In this document: one piece after another, positions 23,803 to 34,215 of the stretch
How positions within the stretch are numbered: position 1 is the stretch's first letter
Layout: the number at the start of each line of letters is the position of its first letter
Translations under genes and position numbers: made by a program
Assembly: GCA_029964075.1 (NCBI GenBank)
Contig: CM057141.1
Location: forward strand, 7,874,001 to 7,938,000
Direction of reading: 5' to 3'
Length of the DNA: 64,000 bases
Origin: Patiria pectinifera
Taxonomy: Eukaryota; Echinodermata; Asteroidea; Valvatida; Asterinidae
The notes under the pieces: generated by a model
What the model was told of the DNA's origin: nothing
What the model saw: the letters and a program-made list of their open reading frames with translations, nothing else
The model's database searches: none

Positions 23803-24484
23803 ATGGGCCTTATTCATGAGTCGGCCATATTGGATTGAGAGTGAGGTAAAATCTTCCGATTTTGGAACTTGTGTGGAGAAATGAAAGCAATGACGTTACT
23901 GATTAAAACCAGTCTGTTCTGATGAATAATTTAAAAGTTGTGATTAAACATACCGTAATGTTTAAGCCACACTTTAAAAAAAAATGAAATGAGAACAGTC
24001 TGGTGCCTGGGGATAGTTTACATATTAGTTTTTGTTTTTTTGTGCGTCTGGGGTAAAAAAAAAGTCAATTCGTAGCAGCGCGAGCACGGCGTGAGTTACG
24101 AAAACACGATTTTTGAAATCAAACTGGCATTCATTTTCATATATTAATATGCAATAATTGGAAAGGAAAAAGTATTTTTTGAGAATTAGTGGACGAATGA
24201 TCGCGAAAACACGTACTGCACGTTGTGAATATATAGCACCAAGTACACGATACAAATCCATTACTAGCCAATTGCGGTATCCAATCAGGATACAGGAAGA
24301 AAGTTTCCTATCCAGGGTTTACTATTGGAAACGCGGTTGGAAATAAAGTAAGCACTGGGGACGAGGTTGGGTGAGGCTAGAATGAATAAATAGTCTGGCA
24401 CCACTGATCCCATTCAACAGTTCACAATTTATGAAACACATTCAGGGAACACGACAAAATAGCTTCCTCGTGAATAGGGTCCTT
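23803..24484. mobile_element. Possible MITE with GGGCCTTATTCATGAG ends
   Basis: The left sequence GGGCCTTATTCATGAG is matched by the inverted GGACCCTATTCACGAG at the right end. I could not find a convincing target duplication. The interior has no coding capacity. It lies between the SLC7 promoter and the 3' end of the LIM gene, next to the large foldback at 24606. Confidence 0.4.
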
Positions 24485-24605
24485 TAACACTGTTTATTCA
24501 ACACGAATAAAGCGTTCTTTTGAAACGTGGGAAAGTATTATACATTTTAAATACAGATATATTTCGATACCACAATGGTAACGAAGGTGGTGACAAAATG
24601 GTGTA

Positions 24606-25103
24606 CAGGGTGAGTAAAAAAAAAACGAAACCCAAATGTCGAGACCATTGTTTTAGTGAAGTTATGCATAGCACTTTCACAATCTAGGAAATGAAAGCTC
24701 AATTCATGAGTTTTCTTTTAGTACAAGAATCATTCGAATCACTAATGTACTTTTCAAGTTACGGACTCTTAAACACAACCATCGTTTTAAAGTTCTGTCC
24801 ACGGATCACAAAAAAGTAAGTGCTCTTTCAGCAAAACGAAAACAAATCACATAGGGATGAATTGTTTTCGGTTTGCTGAAAGAACTCACGCCTTTTGTGG
24901 GATCCGTGGACAAAACTTTAAAACGGTGGTTGTGTTTAAAATTCCGTAACTTGAAAAGTACGTAAGTGATTTGAATTATTTTTATACTAAAAGAAAGCTT
25001 ATGAATTGGGCTTCCATATCCTAGATTTTAAAAGTGCTACATGCAGAACTTCAATAAAATAATAGTCCCGACATTTGGGTTTCGTGTTTTTTGACTCACC
25101 CTA
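24606..25103. mobile_element. Foldback element with inverted arms of about 245 bases
   Basis: The element begins CAGGGTGAGTAAAAAA and ends, inverted, with CTAGGGTGAGTCAAAAAA. The arms align for essentially their whole length: shared blocks include CGAAACCCAAATGTCG, TACTTTTCAAGTTACGGA, GTCCACGGATC and CTTTCAGCAAA. Only about 10 bases near 24850 lie between the arms. TA precedes the left end, as in Tc1/mariner insertions, but the right flank is not a clean TA. A transcript through it would form a long imperfect hairpin. Confidence 0.8.
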
Positions 25104-25972
25104 GTCTGAAGATTATCCAAGCATGCAAAATTGTATGGGTTTTTTTTGGTCACATTGTTTATAGAGCAGAAATTCTTTCAAAGCTGTCGGATTGGTCAAC
25201 AGCTGCCAATTTTTTTCTCATACAACATCGGGTTACCGAAGACACGATAGAAGGCACCCACCGAATGGTCGGAATCTGGAGGTCAAGACGCAGGGTAATT
25301 TTGTATAAACTGCACGCATAATCTTAGACGCTTGTCGTGCAAGACACACCATGGATAGACTATGTGCCTGGTATTGATATCGGTACGATAACAAAACGTG
25401 ATTATGGTCACGATATGCCAGGCCTCCTGAGGCTAATATCGATCAATAGTTACGAACAAATCAACAACAAAAACTATTCAACATATAAATTACTAAATAA
25501 TTTCATTATGAAACTACGGCTATTTTCTTCCGAAGCCAACCGGAAACATTTAAATAATTGAGTCGTTAAGGCACATATTTTTTACTGTTGCTGTAAAACT
25601 TGGTTCTCTGATAATGCTTAAAAATACTGAACAATAAAAAGTGTTATATTATTCACAAAACTGCAAAACATTCAATTAGATAATGCCACAATATTCCAAT
25701 AGGACTGTCGGCCGTGCCGTAAGTAAAATAACAATTCCACGTTTAACGGAAATTTCACATCAGCCATTTTGCTTTCACACACAAAAAATGGGATTCGTGC
25801 AAGACTCAAGATTGGTGCAAGACTACAATTACCCCGCCATATATTGATATTGGTTTGAAGTACAGGTGATATACGGCCATTTTCTTCCAAGCATGATTAA
25901 TTGATATATCAAGCAGCAAGTTAGCATGTAAAACGTTCGAAGCGAGCATAAACTGTTCCTGTTTTTTTTTTT

Positions 25973-26022
25973 CTACGGTCGATCTTTTCGGCAGAAGTAT
26001 ACTCCATCGCCACCAAAGTAAC
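25973..26022 (-). CDS. LIM-domain protein, last coding exon
   Basis: On the minus strand the exon follows GTCCACAG and encodes YFGGDGVYFCRKDRP then TAG (25973-25975). It supplies the last two zinc ligands, Cys132 and Asp135, of the single LIM domain. The protein ends two residues later, so there is no tail after the domain. The first two bases complete a glycine codon with the upstream exon. Confidence 0.88.
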
Positions 26023-26163
26023 CTGTGGACCAAAATTAGAATAAACATAACATTACACAGCATAATGGTTTGATGTAAAATTCGTAAAAAATGTATAGCT
26101 TTCAAAGAAATATCGTGTTCATAAGTATAGTTCGTATTTCCAAATGTTTCGTTGCATGGATAC

Positions 26164-26249
26164 CTTGTCCTCTTAGGTTTTCTCCGCACACGGAGCATTT
26201 GAAGCAGTCAAAGTGGAGTCCCCGTCCCTGGATCTTGGCAAATTTACCC
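26164..26249 (-). CDS. LIM-domain protein, coding exon 4
   Basis: The minus-strand exon lies between GTTACAG and GTATCC. It encodes GKFAKIQGRGLHFDCFKCSV followed by CGENLRGQ. It holds the centre of the LIM domain: His105, Cys108, Cys111 and Cys114, in the order H-x2-C-x2-C-x2-C. The phase (one base in, one base out) matches both neighbours. Confidence 0.92.
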
Positions 26250-26731
26250 CTGTAACAGCATGGGCAAAATATAAATTCAGGTGCCGATAATGTCAACCAC
26301 GCGATGTCATTTCAGATAGTTGTTATTTGAATATGGAAAAAACGAATAAAGGTACATGTTAACGATCTTCAATGCACGGCAGTGGCAGTGGGCAATAAGT
26401 TTGCATGAGGTTTTCACACAGAATTCAGTGTCAGTTCTAAACATGATTCTTTACTAAATTAAGTTTAACCAGAAATCACTTACCAAATTTCAATTAAACA
26501 TTGTTTGTTCTGCGATTAATTACGAACAAACCACATACACATGCATGCGGAAGTAAACCTATCATTTTTTGTACATTGTGTATTAATTTCTAAAAAGGAC
26601 GGTGGTGAAAAAGTTTAAAATGGAGACAATGTCACAATTAACAAAAAAAAATTGATTCAGCATTAATGAACAAACTCCTTCTTTATTATTAATAAAAATA
26701 TTTCCTCCAATAACTGATTCCTTAATCTTAC

Positions 26732-26858
26732 TTCAGTTTTTCCCCGCAGACAGCACACAATCTAGCATCGTAGGATTGAAGTGGTTTAGGAGCCTCGGGA
26801 GCCTTAGACTTAAAGACGGTCTCTCGGCCAGTCTTTGTTCCGCTAAACACTGAGGGCG
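26732..26858 (-). CDS. LIM-domain protein, coding exon 3
   Basis: The minus-strand exon lies between TTTGTTTACAG and GTAAGA. It encodes PSVFSGTKTGRETVFKSKAP then EAPKPLQSYDARLCAVCGEK. The basic, proline-rich linker leads into Cys85 and Cys88, the first zinc ligands. The split lysine codon (AA + G) joins the next exon. Confidence 0.9.
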
Positions 26859-27681
26859 CTGTAAACAAATTGGAGACAATTATATCGACGTTATCAGTGT
26901 ATGCAGACAAAAACCGCAGCTTTGGCTTTTTACACAACTTTCGAGTTTGGTATTACCAAAGATCCGGCTTAGATTTTTACCTCCTTAATATAACAACTTT
27001 CTAGTTGTTGACAACGTATACTCGGAACCTTTTCACATTGTTTAATAGGTTTCGCGGCTTCGCCCATATCCAACTTTCCTTTGCATGGAGTCAAATCCAG
27101 TGTTTAGTCGGGCCTTTTTCCAAGCCCCATGGGATTGTGTAGCAGAAATCAAGTCAAAACACCACGTGCTGACCGAGTCCGCGATCCCAGTCCTCTTGGA
27201 CATTTCAGCACCGTTAGTTGTCCAAATACTTGGTTAACCCAAATGGAGTCGACAGCAAATCGGGCAACACTCTTGTTTCTTAGGTTAATTTCTGCACCGT
27301 ATACACCGGCCTATTTTCCAGTATATACTTGTCGAACACTGCCACAACAGCTATTCAAAGAACTATTGGGTAATGATGGGCGATTTTGTCACGCAGTTTC
27401 TTTTTGATAAAAAGTTTTGATTGGAAGGCCTATTTGTTTTCTTTCGAATGTTGAAACTTCAAAAAGGGCCTTGCGGCATAATGGCAATGCATGCGCATAG
27501 ACCTATTCTCGGCGCGTACTGAGTTATTACACTCTTGAGTGCATGGCTCTCTGGTAATCACAGTCATCGCACGGACTGGCTAGATATCTCTTGTTTTCCA
27601 GTGGGAATTTGAATCATTCTATTTTCAGACCACGTCCGGAGAACCTTTAATCCTGTTTGTCTTGCCCTGTGATTTATTTAC

Positions 27682-27817
27682 CTTCGCCCGTCTCTAGCTT
27701 CTTGAAGGATTCCGAGACGGTGAATCTATTCGAGACAAGCCCCTCTCCAGTCTCAGCAATCTCCTGTTGATCCATGACTGGCCTCTCCATGGGAGGCAGG
27801 TCCTCGTCATCATCACC
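27682..27817 (-). CDS. LIM-domain protein, coding exon 2
   Basis: The minus-strand exon follows a pyrimidine-rich acceptor (CTCCGTTGTCAG) and precedes GTAAAT. It encodes an acidic segment, GDDDEDLPPMERPVMDQQEI then AETGEGLVSNRFTVSESFKK and LETGE. It is open upstream without interruption to an ATG at 27925 (MSRLADFRIPDPC), so an alternative start with retained upstream sequence is possible. I favour splicing from the MAYLQ exon because the acceptor is strong and in phase. Confidence 0.82.
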
Positions 27818-29258
27818 CTGACAACGGAGACAAGAACAAGGAGGACTATTGCTTGGATAAACACAAGAGATACGCATGCGCTCTCTGCATGGATCGGGGA
27901 TACGGAAGTCTGCAAGTCTGGACATTGTTGATATCTTAAAATTATTTCATCATCAGGATAACCTCGCAATGTGTAAGACATATCGACAATTTCAAATAAC
28001 ACACGGAATGCATGTTGATATCTTATGGAAAAAATGGGGCCCATCATACCTGAGACGAATGGTTAGAATGGGAGAACGACATCTTGAAAGCTAGTTTTTG
28101 TCTTTTCAAATTGTTTTAGGCAGTATGCATGGCGGCATGGTCCCATTTTACTATCTTCGCGTCCAATCCGATGGTATCTCAGGACGTCCCGGCCCCAGAG
28201 GGCGTTGTTGAAATTACTGTTATTTGTTGTTTTGAAAATACTGTGCGTATACTCTTTCGAGAGATATCAGCATAATGATATTTCAGATTATGAACGAAAG
28301 GAAATACTCTTAAACGACAGAAATAAAATGCGGAGTTATGTTTCATAGCTTGATTCCAATAGGAGTGACACCCCTCGTCCTACATACTTGACATTCCAGT
28401 CGCGTGTGTCTACGCTCCTGGATGTCAAGGCCTTTCAGTATATAGACTACAATATTATAGTAGGGCTGTATCTATATATAATCATAAGAACGGCACCGTA
28501 CGAGAACAGCAAAGTGTATAAGGAAAAGATCATAATATGGCAAGCTCAACCTTGCAGGAAGGCCCCATGTATACTACGATCATCGCGGGTCAAAGAGTTT
28601 CATTTCAAGCCGGAAATTAAGAAAATATTACTTTACCTTGGTCTGTATAGCCTTGGATTTGACCATAAAGTGGTAATTTCAAGTTTTTTGTTTATGGACC
28701 AAAAACATAACAAGCAAACACGTGTGAGGGTCTCAAAGCTGAAGGGCAAACCAAACTTAAGTGTAGCCTCCAATGCAGTCGTACACCATGTTAATTGGAA
28801 CTAAACTTTATAGTTCATGTTGCATGGATGTTGTTTTTTGCATGCACTTTTTATACACGGTACACCCTCACCGCACAGCTGCATTATGATTGCATATGCA
28901 GTGACAAGTTGAACAAAAGTGAAGTTTTGACCTCGCGCCGAATCTCATCAGTACAATCACAGCAGCAGCACAACAGTGCAATCAAACGGGAAGTAAGAAA
29001 AAGTTCTACACACACACATACCGATCCCATGATGGCACATATACAATGACGTATGACAATAAGTTGCAATGATTCTAGCCCTAAATGAATTTGTACTACA
29101 AATCCAAACACAGACCAACACTCGAGATGTCACAATTTGTACAAAACAACATCTTATTCCATTTTACGAGTGACGTGATGCCGATTTACATTATGTACCG
29201 GTAATATTAAAGTATTGACGCTGCAAATGCGTCTAGAAGAAGTGCATTTTTCACAAAC

Positions 29259-29273
29259 CTGTAAGTAGGCCAT
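29259..29273 (-). CDS. Single-LIM-domain protein, first coding exon (MAYLQ)
   Basis: This five-codon exon (MAYLQ) has a strong Kozak context (A at -3, G at +4) and donor CAG/GTTTGT, in phase with the exon at 27682-27817. Joined to the four downstream exons it gives a complete 137-residue protein: an acidic N-terminal region, a Lys/Pro-rich linker, and one C-terminal LIM domain with ligands C85, C88, H105, C108, C111, C114, C132 and D135. LIM domains bind two zinc ions and act as protein-protein interaction modules, often at actin or junctions or in the nucleus. The SESFKKLE-then-LIM layout loosely recalls the region before the LIM domain of PDLIM/Zasp-type proteins, but no PDZ domain is seen and I do not name an orthologue. 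The exon is inferred from phase, Kozak and an upstream TATA box, not homology. Confidence 0.55.
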
Positions 29274-29449
29274 AGTGAATATCCGCTAATTCTCTAAAGT
29301 TTGCACGCCAAAGCAACTTGTCCAGACGACGATAATTGACTTCCTGCTCTCAATGCTCCTCCGGACTGATGTCTGCTCCATAAACATCGTCTACAAGACA
29401 CATCATCAAGTCCCTAAAGAGGTGAAATGACAGGGGGCGCTTAGGTATG

Positions 29450-29456
29450 ATTTATA
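29450..29456 (-). promoter_or_regulatory. Probable TATA box of the LIM gene
   Basis: TATAAAT on the minus strand within CCCGTATAAATCATACC. A start site about 30 bases downstream (near 29420) would leave a 5' leader of about 150 bases before the MAYLQ start codon, a normal arrangement. Confidence 0.5.
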
Positions 29457-30501
29457 CGGGTCAATCAGTTAGCGATATCCGCGGGCATCACCAGTGCATA
29501 AAGTTCTTTGCTTTCTGCTTGTAGTCCCTGGCGAATAGTCATTGCGCACCCAGTCAGCCTTTGGTTGGCCAAAATGGCCGGCAGCGAGTGTTGCCTAATA
29601 TTCCTTATGGGCTTGATGATTTATTGACCTGGCGAGCAGGGATATTAACCTTGACTTTACTCGTCAATGTATTTTGTCTATACAACAGAGAATACATTGT
29701 TGCGGATTGTCTGGTTAAATCATATAATTCCTAGATGAGTGGAGTAGCCCTATTGGCTGCAGAAGCCTCCTGGAAATTCGCGAACGTTTCAAAAGCCATG
29801 GGGGAGTGAGGGATAGGCCTACCGTAATTCGTATTAAAATATATTATTTTTGTAAGAAGTTTATTTAAAATGGAAAACATGCAGTAAGGGTTCAAAGAAG
29901 ATGGCCTAAGGGGCCGTTCACAATTATAGACTTTGTCTAACTGGACTGCAGCCAGATGCTTTATACATAGGTCATAGGCCACTTCCTTCACAAGATTCTG
30001 TGAAGCTCATCAGAGTATCCCAGCGTCCTGTTTGCAGGGCGGGGGGTACGAGCGAAAGTATTAACATGAATAGCCCCCCTAGTGTCAGATGAGGTCAACC
30101 CCCTCCCCTAACCCCACCCACACCACAAATGTCTCTGTCCAAAACAAAATCCTAAGGAAAGGTCCCTGAAAAGATTTTTACATTTTTTTTTCAGAACAAG
30201 TTCGATATTTCCGAATACGACCAGAGCAGAAACGTGCCCTTTGAGCAAAATCCGACTGCAAATCAGAAATCAACCAGAAACGGAGCCCCAGAAACATTCG
30301 TTTAAAAAGGCCAATTGTTGAAACCAAACCTCCGTCATCGGGGTTTAGCGCCCTCTTTGACGTTAAAGGCCTGTTATTTCCTTCCTTAAAATATGAACGG
30401 CTGGAGCGGAGAGAGCGGAGACTACTAATTGTTGTTCCCGTGAGATATCAGTTCAACGATAGCAGCCGCGTAAAAACTGCATAGAACAACGCGTGCAGTT
30501 G
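29457..30501. promoter_or_regulatory. Divergent promoter interval between LIM and Kelch genes
   Basis: About 1.05 kb separates the two opposing TATA boxes. No gene is recognised inside. Both genes point away from this interval, so their enhancers or chromatin state could be shared. That is inference; I recognise no specific transcription-factor cluster here. Confidence 0.4.
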
Positions 30502-30510
30502 TATATAAAG
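30502..30510 (+). promoter_or_regulatory. TATA box of the Kelch-like gene
   Basis: TATATAAAG, about 100 bases upstream of the Kelch start codon. The predicted start of transcription is near 30530-30540. An ATG at 30524 opens a 15-codon frame that would be in the leader only if transcription began slightly earlier. Confidence 0.6.
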
Positions 30511-30606
30511 CGTGTCGGGTGCCATGGTGGTGCACAATACATCTTCGAAGTTGTGGCTTGCCACTCCGTAAAGTGGTTGTTTTTTGGAAGACAACACAGA
30601 CCAGAA

Positions 30607-32370
30607 ATGGAGGAGTTGTTGCCACATCCTTCTGCCATTAACATGTCGCTGAATGGCAGCGGGGGTTGTCATGGCGGAATGGAGTTTGTTGAGGACGACC
30701 AGGGTTCGCAGATTCTGACCAAACTCCGTAAACAGCGGTCAGACGAAAAGTATTGTGACATGGTGCTACGGGTTGGTGGACGGGTGTTCAAAGCGCACCG
30801 CAATGTGCTAGCGGCTTGTAGTCCGTACTTTGATACCATGTGCAATAGCGGTTTGGAAGAAGACCTCCAAGCCATGGCTGATATGTCTTGTACTTCGGCT
30901 GAGGGGATGGAGTTGATTTTGGACTACATGTACACTGGCAGAATCACACTAACTGCGGATAATGTGGAGTGTATTCTGAGAGGAGCGGATCCCTTTCTTA
31001 TGGTTAATCTCAAGAACTATTGTCACAAGTTTCTCTGGCAGAACATGAATGCAGCGAATTGTTTGGTGGTCAGACATTTGGCTGATTTATACGGGTTTAA
31101 AGAGTTGCACCAACGGGCCTGTAAGTTCATCCGCAACCAGTTTGTGAACGTTGTTCAAGATTCCATTGAAGACATTCTCCTGTTGAGTCAAGAAGAAATT
31201 CTGAATTTGATCACCGATGACAAGATACGTGTGGAGAAAGAGGAGAGCATCTATGAGTTGGTGATACATTGGGCACAGATGGACCCAGAGAGGGCCAAGC
31301 ATCTTCCGAAGTTGCTGTCGCACGTTCGTCTGTCCCAACTTGACCGCAACTACCTCAAAGATGTGGTGGAGAAAGAACCCCTAGTCACAGCCAACGGAGA
31401 GTGTTTAAAACTCTTAGCAGATGCGCTGCACCAAACAGACACAACCAGAAGAAGTTACTGCAGTGACAGTCCTGTCTTGAAGCCACGAAAGGGGCGATTG
31501 ACAGACGTTGTGGTCATCACCGGAGGCGTCAGTGATCAGGGGCCATTGGAGAAATGTTTCGGTTACATCATTGATGAGGATCGGTGGACAATGTTGCCTG
31601 GGTTGCCTAATGAACTCCGATTCCACGCTGTCGCCGTACTGAACAGTTGTCTATACGCAGCCGGTGGCTCAAGCAGTAATCTGGTGTCCAATAGCGTCCA
31701 CTGCTACGACCCCATGAATAACTCCTGGAGCAGCGTGGCTAGTTTACAGACACCCAGAGAGTACATGTCCCTAGTTGAGTGCAATGGTTGTTTGTATGCC
31801 ATGGGTGGCATACGATGGGATCGCTTACAGCAGAGTGTAGAACGATACGACCCTGATGTGGATCAGTGGACTTTCGTATCCCAGATGCCTACTAAACGTT
31901 ACTCCATGCAGCTTGTGACACTCGGTAACCGTTACATCTACGCCATATCGGGCCGGGACGCATCTCGACGACCCGTATCCACCGTTGAACGATACGACAT
32001 CCAAACCGACGAGTGGACAATCCTCCCCGACATTCCCATTCCACAAGGCGACCAGCCTTGGGAATTCCCCATCGTCGAAGCCTACGACCATAAAATCTTC
32101 GCCACGGATCTTGCCACCAAGTCGTTCAGTCTTGACGCCGTCAGAAACAAGTGGTCAGAAGAGACATGTAACTTTGGTCCCGTGGCGGGTCGTGCCTGCT
32201 TACAGTACTGCACCATGGAGAAGAACGTCTTTGTGTTCGAGGGTTGCAACGCTTGTATCTTCAATCGGAAACTTGGCCTTTGGAGCAACATTACGGCGCC
32301 CCCAGTGTCAACTTTGGCATCAGCGTGTTGCGTGCTGCAAGTGCCTTACGAATTCCTCAGCAAGACATAG
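30607..32370 (+). CDS. BTB-BACK-Kelch protein (KLHL family), intronless
   Basis: A complete 587-residue Kelch-like protein. The BTB domain spans about 45-147 (CDMVLRVGGRVFKAHRNVLA), the BACK domain about 150-252, and the Kelch propeller about 297-575. Blade glycine motifs appear near 306 (VVVITGG), 353 (LYAAGG), 401 (LYAMGG) and 449 (IYAISG), with two degenerate blades after that (IFATDL and VFVFEG). KLHL proteins of this layout usually dimerise through BTB, bind cullin-3 through BTB and BACK, and recruit substrates for ubiquitination with the propeller. The start is the first ATG of the frame, with G at -3 and +4; the frame is open upstream to a GTG at 30493 but has no earlier ATG. The single-exon form may reflect an old retrocopy, but the TATA promoter and intact frame argue for a working gene. 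I cannot assign a KLHL number. Confidence 0.95.
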   Translation: MEELLPHPSAINMSLNGSGGCHGGMEFVEDDQGSQILTKLRKQRSDEKYCDMVLRVGGRVFKAHRNVLAACSPYFDTMCNSGLEEDLQAMADMSCTSAEGMELILDYMYTGRITLTADNVECILRGADPFLMVNLKNYCHKFLWQNMNAANCLVVRHLADLYGFKELHQRACKFIRNQFVNVVQDSIEDILLLSQEEILNLITDDKIRVEKEESIYELVIHWAQMDPERAKHLPKLLSHVRLSQLDRNYLKDVVEKEPLVTANGECLKLLADALHQTDTTRRSYCSDSPVLKPRKGRLTDVVVITGGVSDQGPLEKCFGYIIDEDRWTMLPGLPNELRFHAVAVLNSCLYAAGGSSSNLVSNSVHCYDPMNNSWSSVASLQTPREYMSLVECNGCLYAMGGIRWDRLQQSVERYDPDVDQWTFVSQMPTKRYSMQLVTLGNRYIYAISGRDASRRPVSTVERYDIQTDEWTILPDIPIPQGDQPWEFPIVEAYDHKIFATDLATKSFSLDAVRNKWSEETCNFGPVAGRACLQYCTMEKNVFVFEGCNACIFNRKLGLWSNITAPPVSTLASACCVLQVPYEFLSKT

Positions 32371-33000
32371 GACCATTGTACGATGACCAACACATGTCAG
32401 GTTAGTTTCAAACAAATTCTCGGAAAGAATGTAGTATCCAGACGCCACTTCAGTGGTTGTGTACAAAGTAAAGGGAGAGTCAAAAATATTTTCAGTATTT
32501 TCAAGTATTTTCTATCAAAATTGGAAATGTTTCAACAGTTTTGCAACGACTGACCTTCATTGAGATGATATATGATGAAAAAAGTGGGTCAAGATTCTGC
32601 AACATTCTTTCCAAATTTTCCTCATTGGGAAAAATACATACATTATTTCATCTGCTAGTAAATTTTGGGAACAAATTTGAGAATTTTTATAACATTTTAG
32701 AATTGAGAAAGAAATATTTTATATTCATAAACATATCAAGGTTCTTACCCCCTACCACGTTTAAAGCACCCCCCCCCCCCCACTACTGAGCCTTTTAGGT
32801 CTGCACAAATCATGTAAAAAAATTCTGTTTCTTTTTGTAACAAGCAGACCACACACGTAGGGGCATGGGTAGACCTAGTTTGAACTAATCCACTTTTGTG
32901 CACAATGCGACAATTGTCCTTTTAACAAAATCAAACGCGAGAACTTGTCACAGTTTGCAGTTTGATTCAAAATTGAATTAATCTTGGAATGAATAAAATA
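32371..33000 (+). other. Probable Kelch gene 3' untranslated region
   Basis: An AATAAA at 32992-32997 (in GAATAAAATAG), about 620 bases after the stop codon, is the best polyadenylation signal; a T/G-rich stretch follows. A poly-C run lies at about 32769-32780. No other coding sequence is visible. Confidence 0.5.
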
Positions 33001-34215
33001 GATTATGTGACTGTAAGCCACTCTGTTTGGCCCTCAAATTTCTCCCTGGAAAAAAAAAATGAATGCTTGTTAAAATATCAAACAGAACTTAACTCAGTTC
33101 TAAAATTTATGCCTTGGTGATGGTACATTACATAAAAAAACTAAAGTTATTAAAAATATCATACTTGAAAAATACAGAACAAATTTAATGAACAAATTAT
33201 AGCAGGTTTTCATTGCCCGTTTGTGAATGTAAAAAGTTAGCCCTGTTTTGTGTTTTTAATCAATCAAAATTGTTCTGACAAAGATTTGATTGTATATTTT
33301 TTTTAAGACTCTGACATTGGTAATCCTGCAACTTAACAGAAAAGCCTGTTTAGTGCTTTACCCATTTTGAGTAAGAGTGTACAGTTTCAATGAACTGTAT
33401 GCTGATCAATTCCCGTCCCCAAATTTCAGTTCCCCATTCAAATACCACTTTTCCAATCCATAAAACATGTACTGTGGTTCTATTGGGTAAAAAAAATATT
33501 CTCCAAAGACTCGGGATCATGTACACGTGTATGGTGTCGTGGGATAGTCCAAGACAATTTCTCATGTCAACTAGAGTTTTAAGATGAACCGTTACAGCCT
33601 TTCTGATGTGTTCAAAACAACCAGCCAGACGTGTTTCCGTAATGTAGCCCCCTGACAATGGTTCCTCATTGATTTACTATTGATTTCTGAGAAGTGCCCA
33701 CCAGAAATTGACTCTTCCTGGTGCACCAGTCAATAAGAAGCAGTCCCAGTGATGTGGATCAAAAAGCTTTGCTTTGTCAGAGCTTCTGTCGAGACAAGGA
33801 AACGGCATTTGTAAGCCCCACCCTTCTATTTGGCAAATTGAAGAATAGATGAATTGAAAAAGGTCTCCTTAGAAATACCAGAAAAAACATGGACATTACA
33901 ACAAGATGGGACTTGACAAGTTGACCAGGATAACAGACATTGCATTGCCTTTTTTAAGGATGTTACATGTACCGGTACTTCTTGCTTTTTGAGGTACAGT
34001 ACAATGCAGTGTGTTGTACCGATATGTACGAAATTCCTATTTTACTGTAGGCCTATATTATATCAATTCCACTGTCTCCAAATTTTTTTGCACATGGACA
34101 CATCCATGGAATCACACAATCATCGAAAAACTTTTTTTCAGAAAAAAATTTGTCTCAGATTTCTGTAAAAATTTAAGTTAGTTTGTGATTCTCTGTGTTA
34201 AAAATGATAACAGGG
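33001..34215. other. Intergenic, nothing recognised
   Basis: The open frames here (for example 102 codons on the minus strand at 33350-33658) show no domain motif and no splice support. Confidence 0.5.

Noticed and set aside
27674..27925. LIM protein start at 27925 (MSRLADFRIPDPC) read straight into exon 2
   Set aside because: A pyrimidine-rich CAG acceptor at 27818 and an in-phase upstream MAYLQ exon with a TATA box fit better. It remains possible as an alternative isoform.
28388..28804. 138-codon plus-strand open frame in the LIM gene's first intron
   Set aside because: It begins at a TTG, not an ATG, has no domain motif, and lies antisense within an intron.
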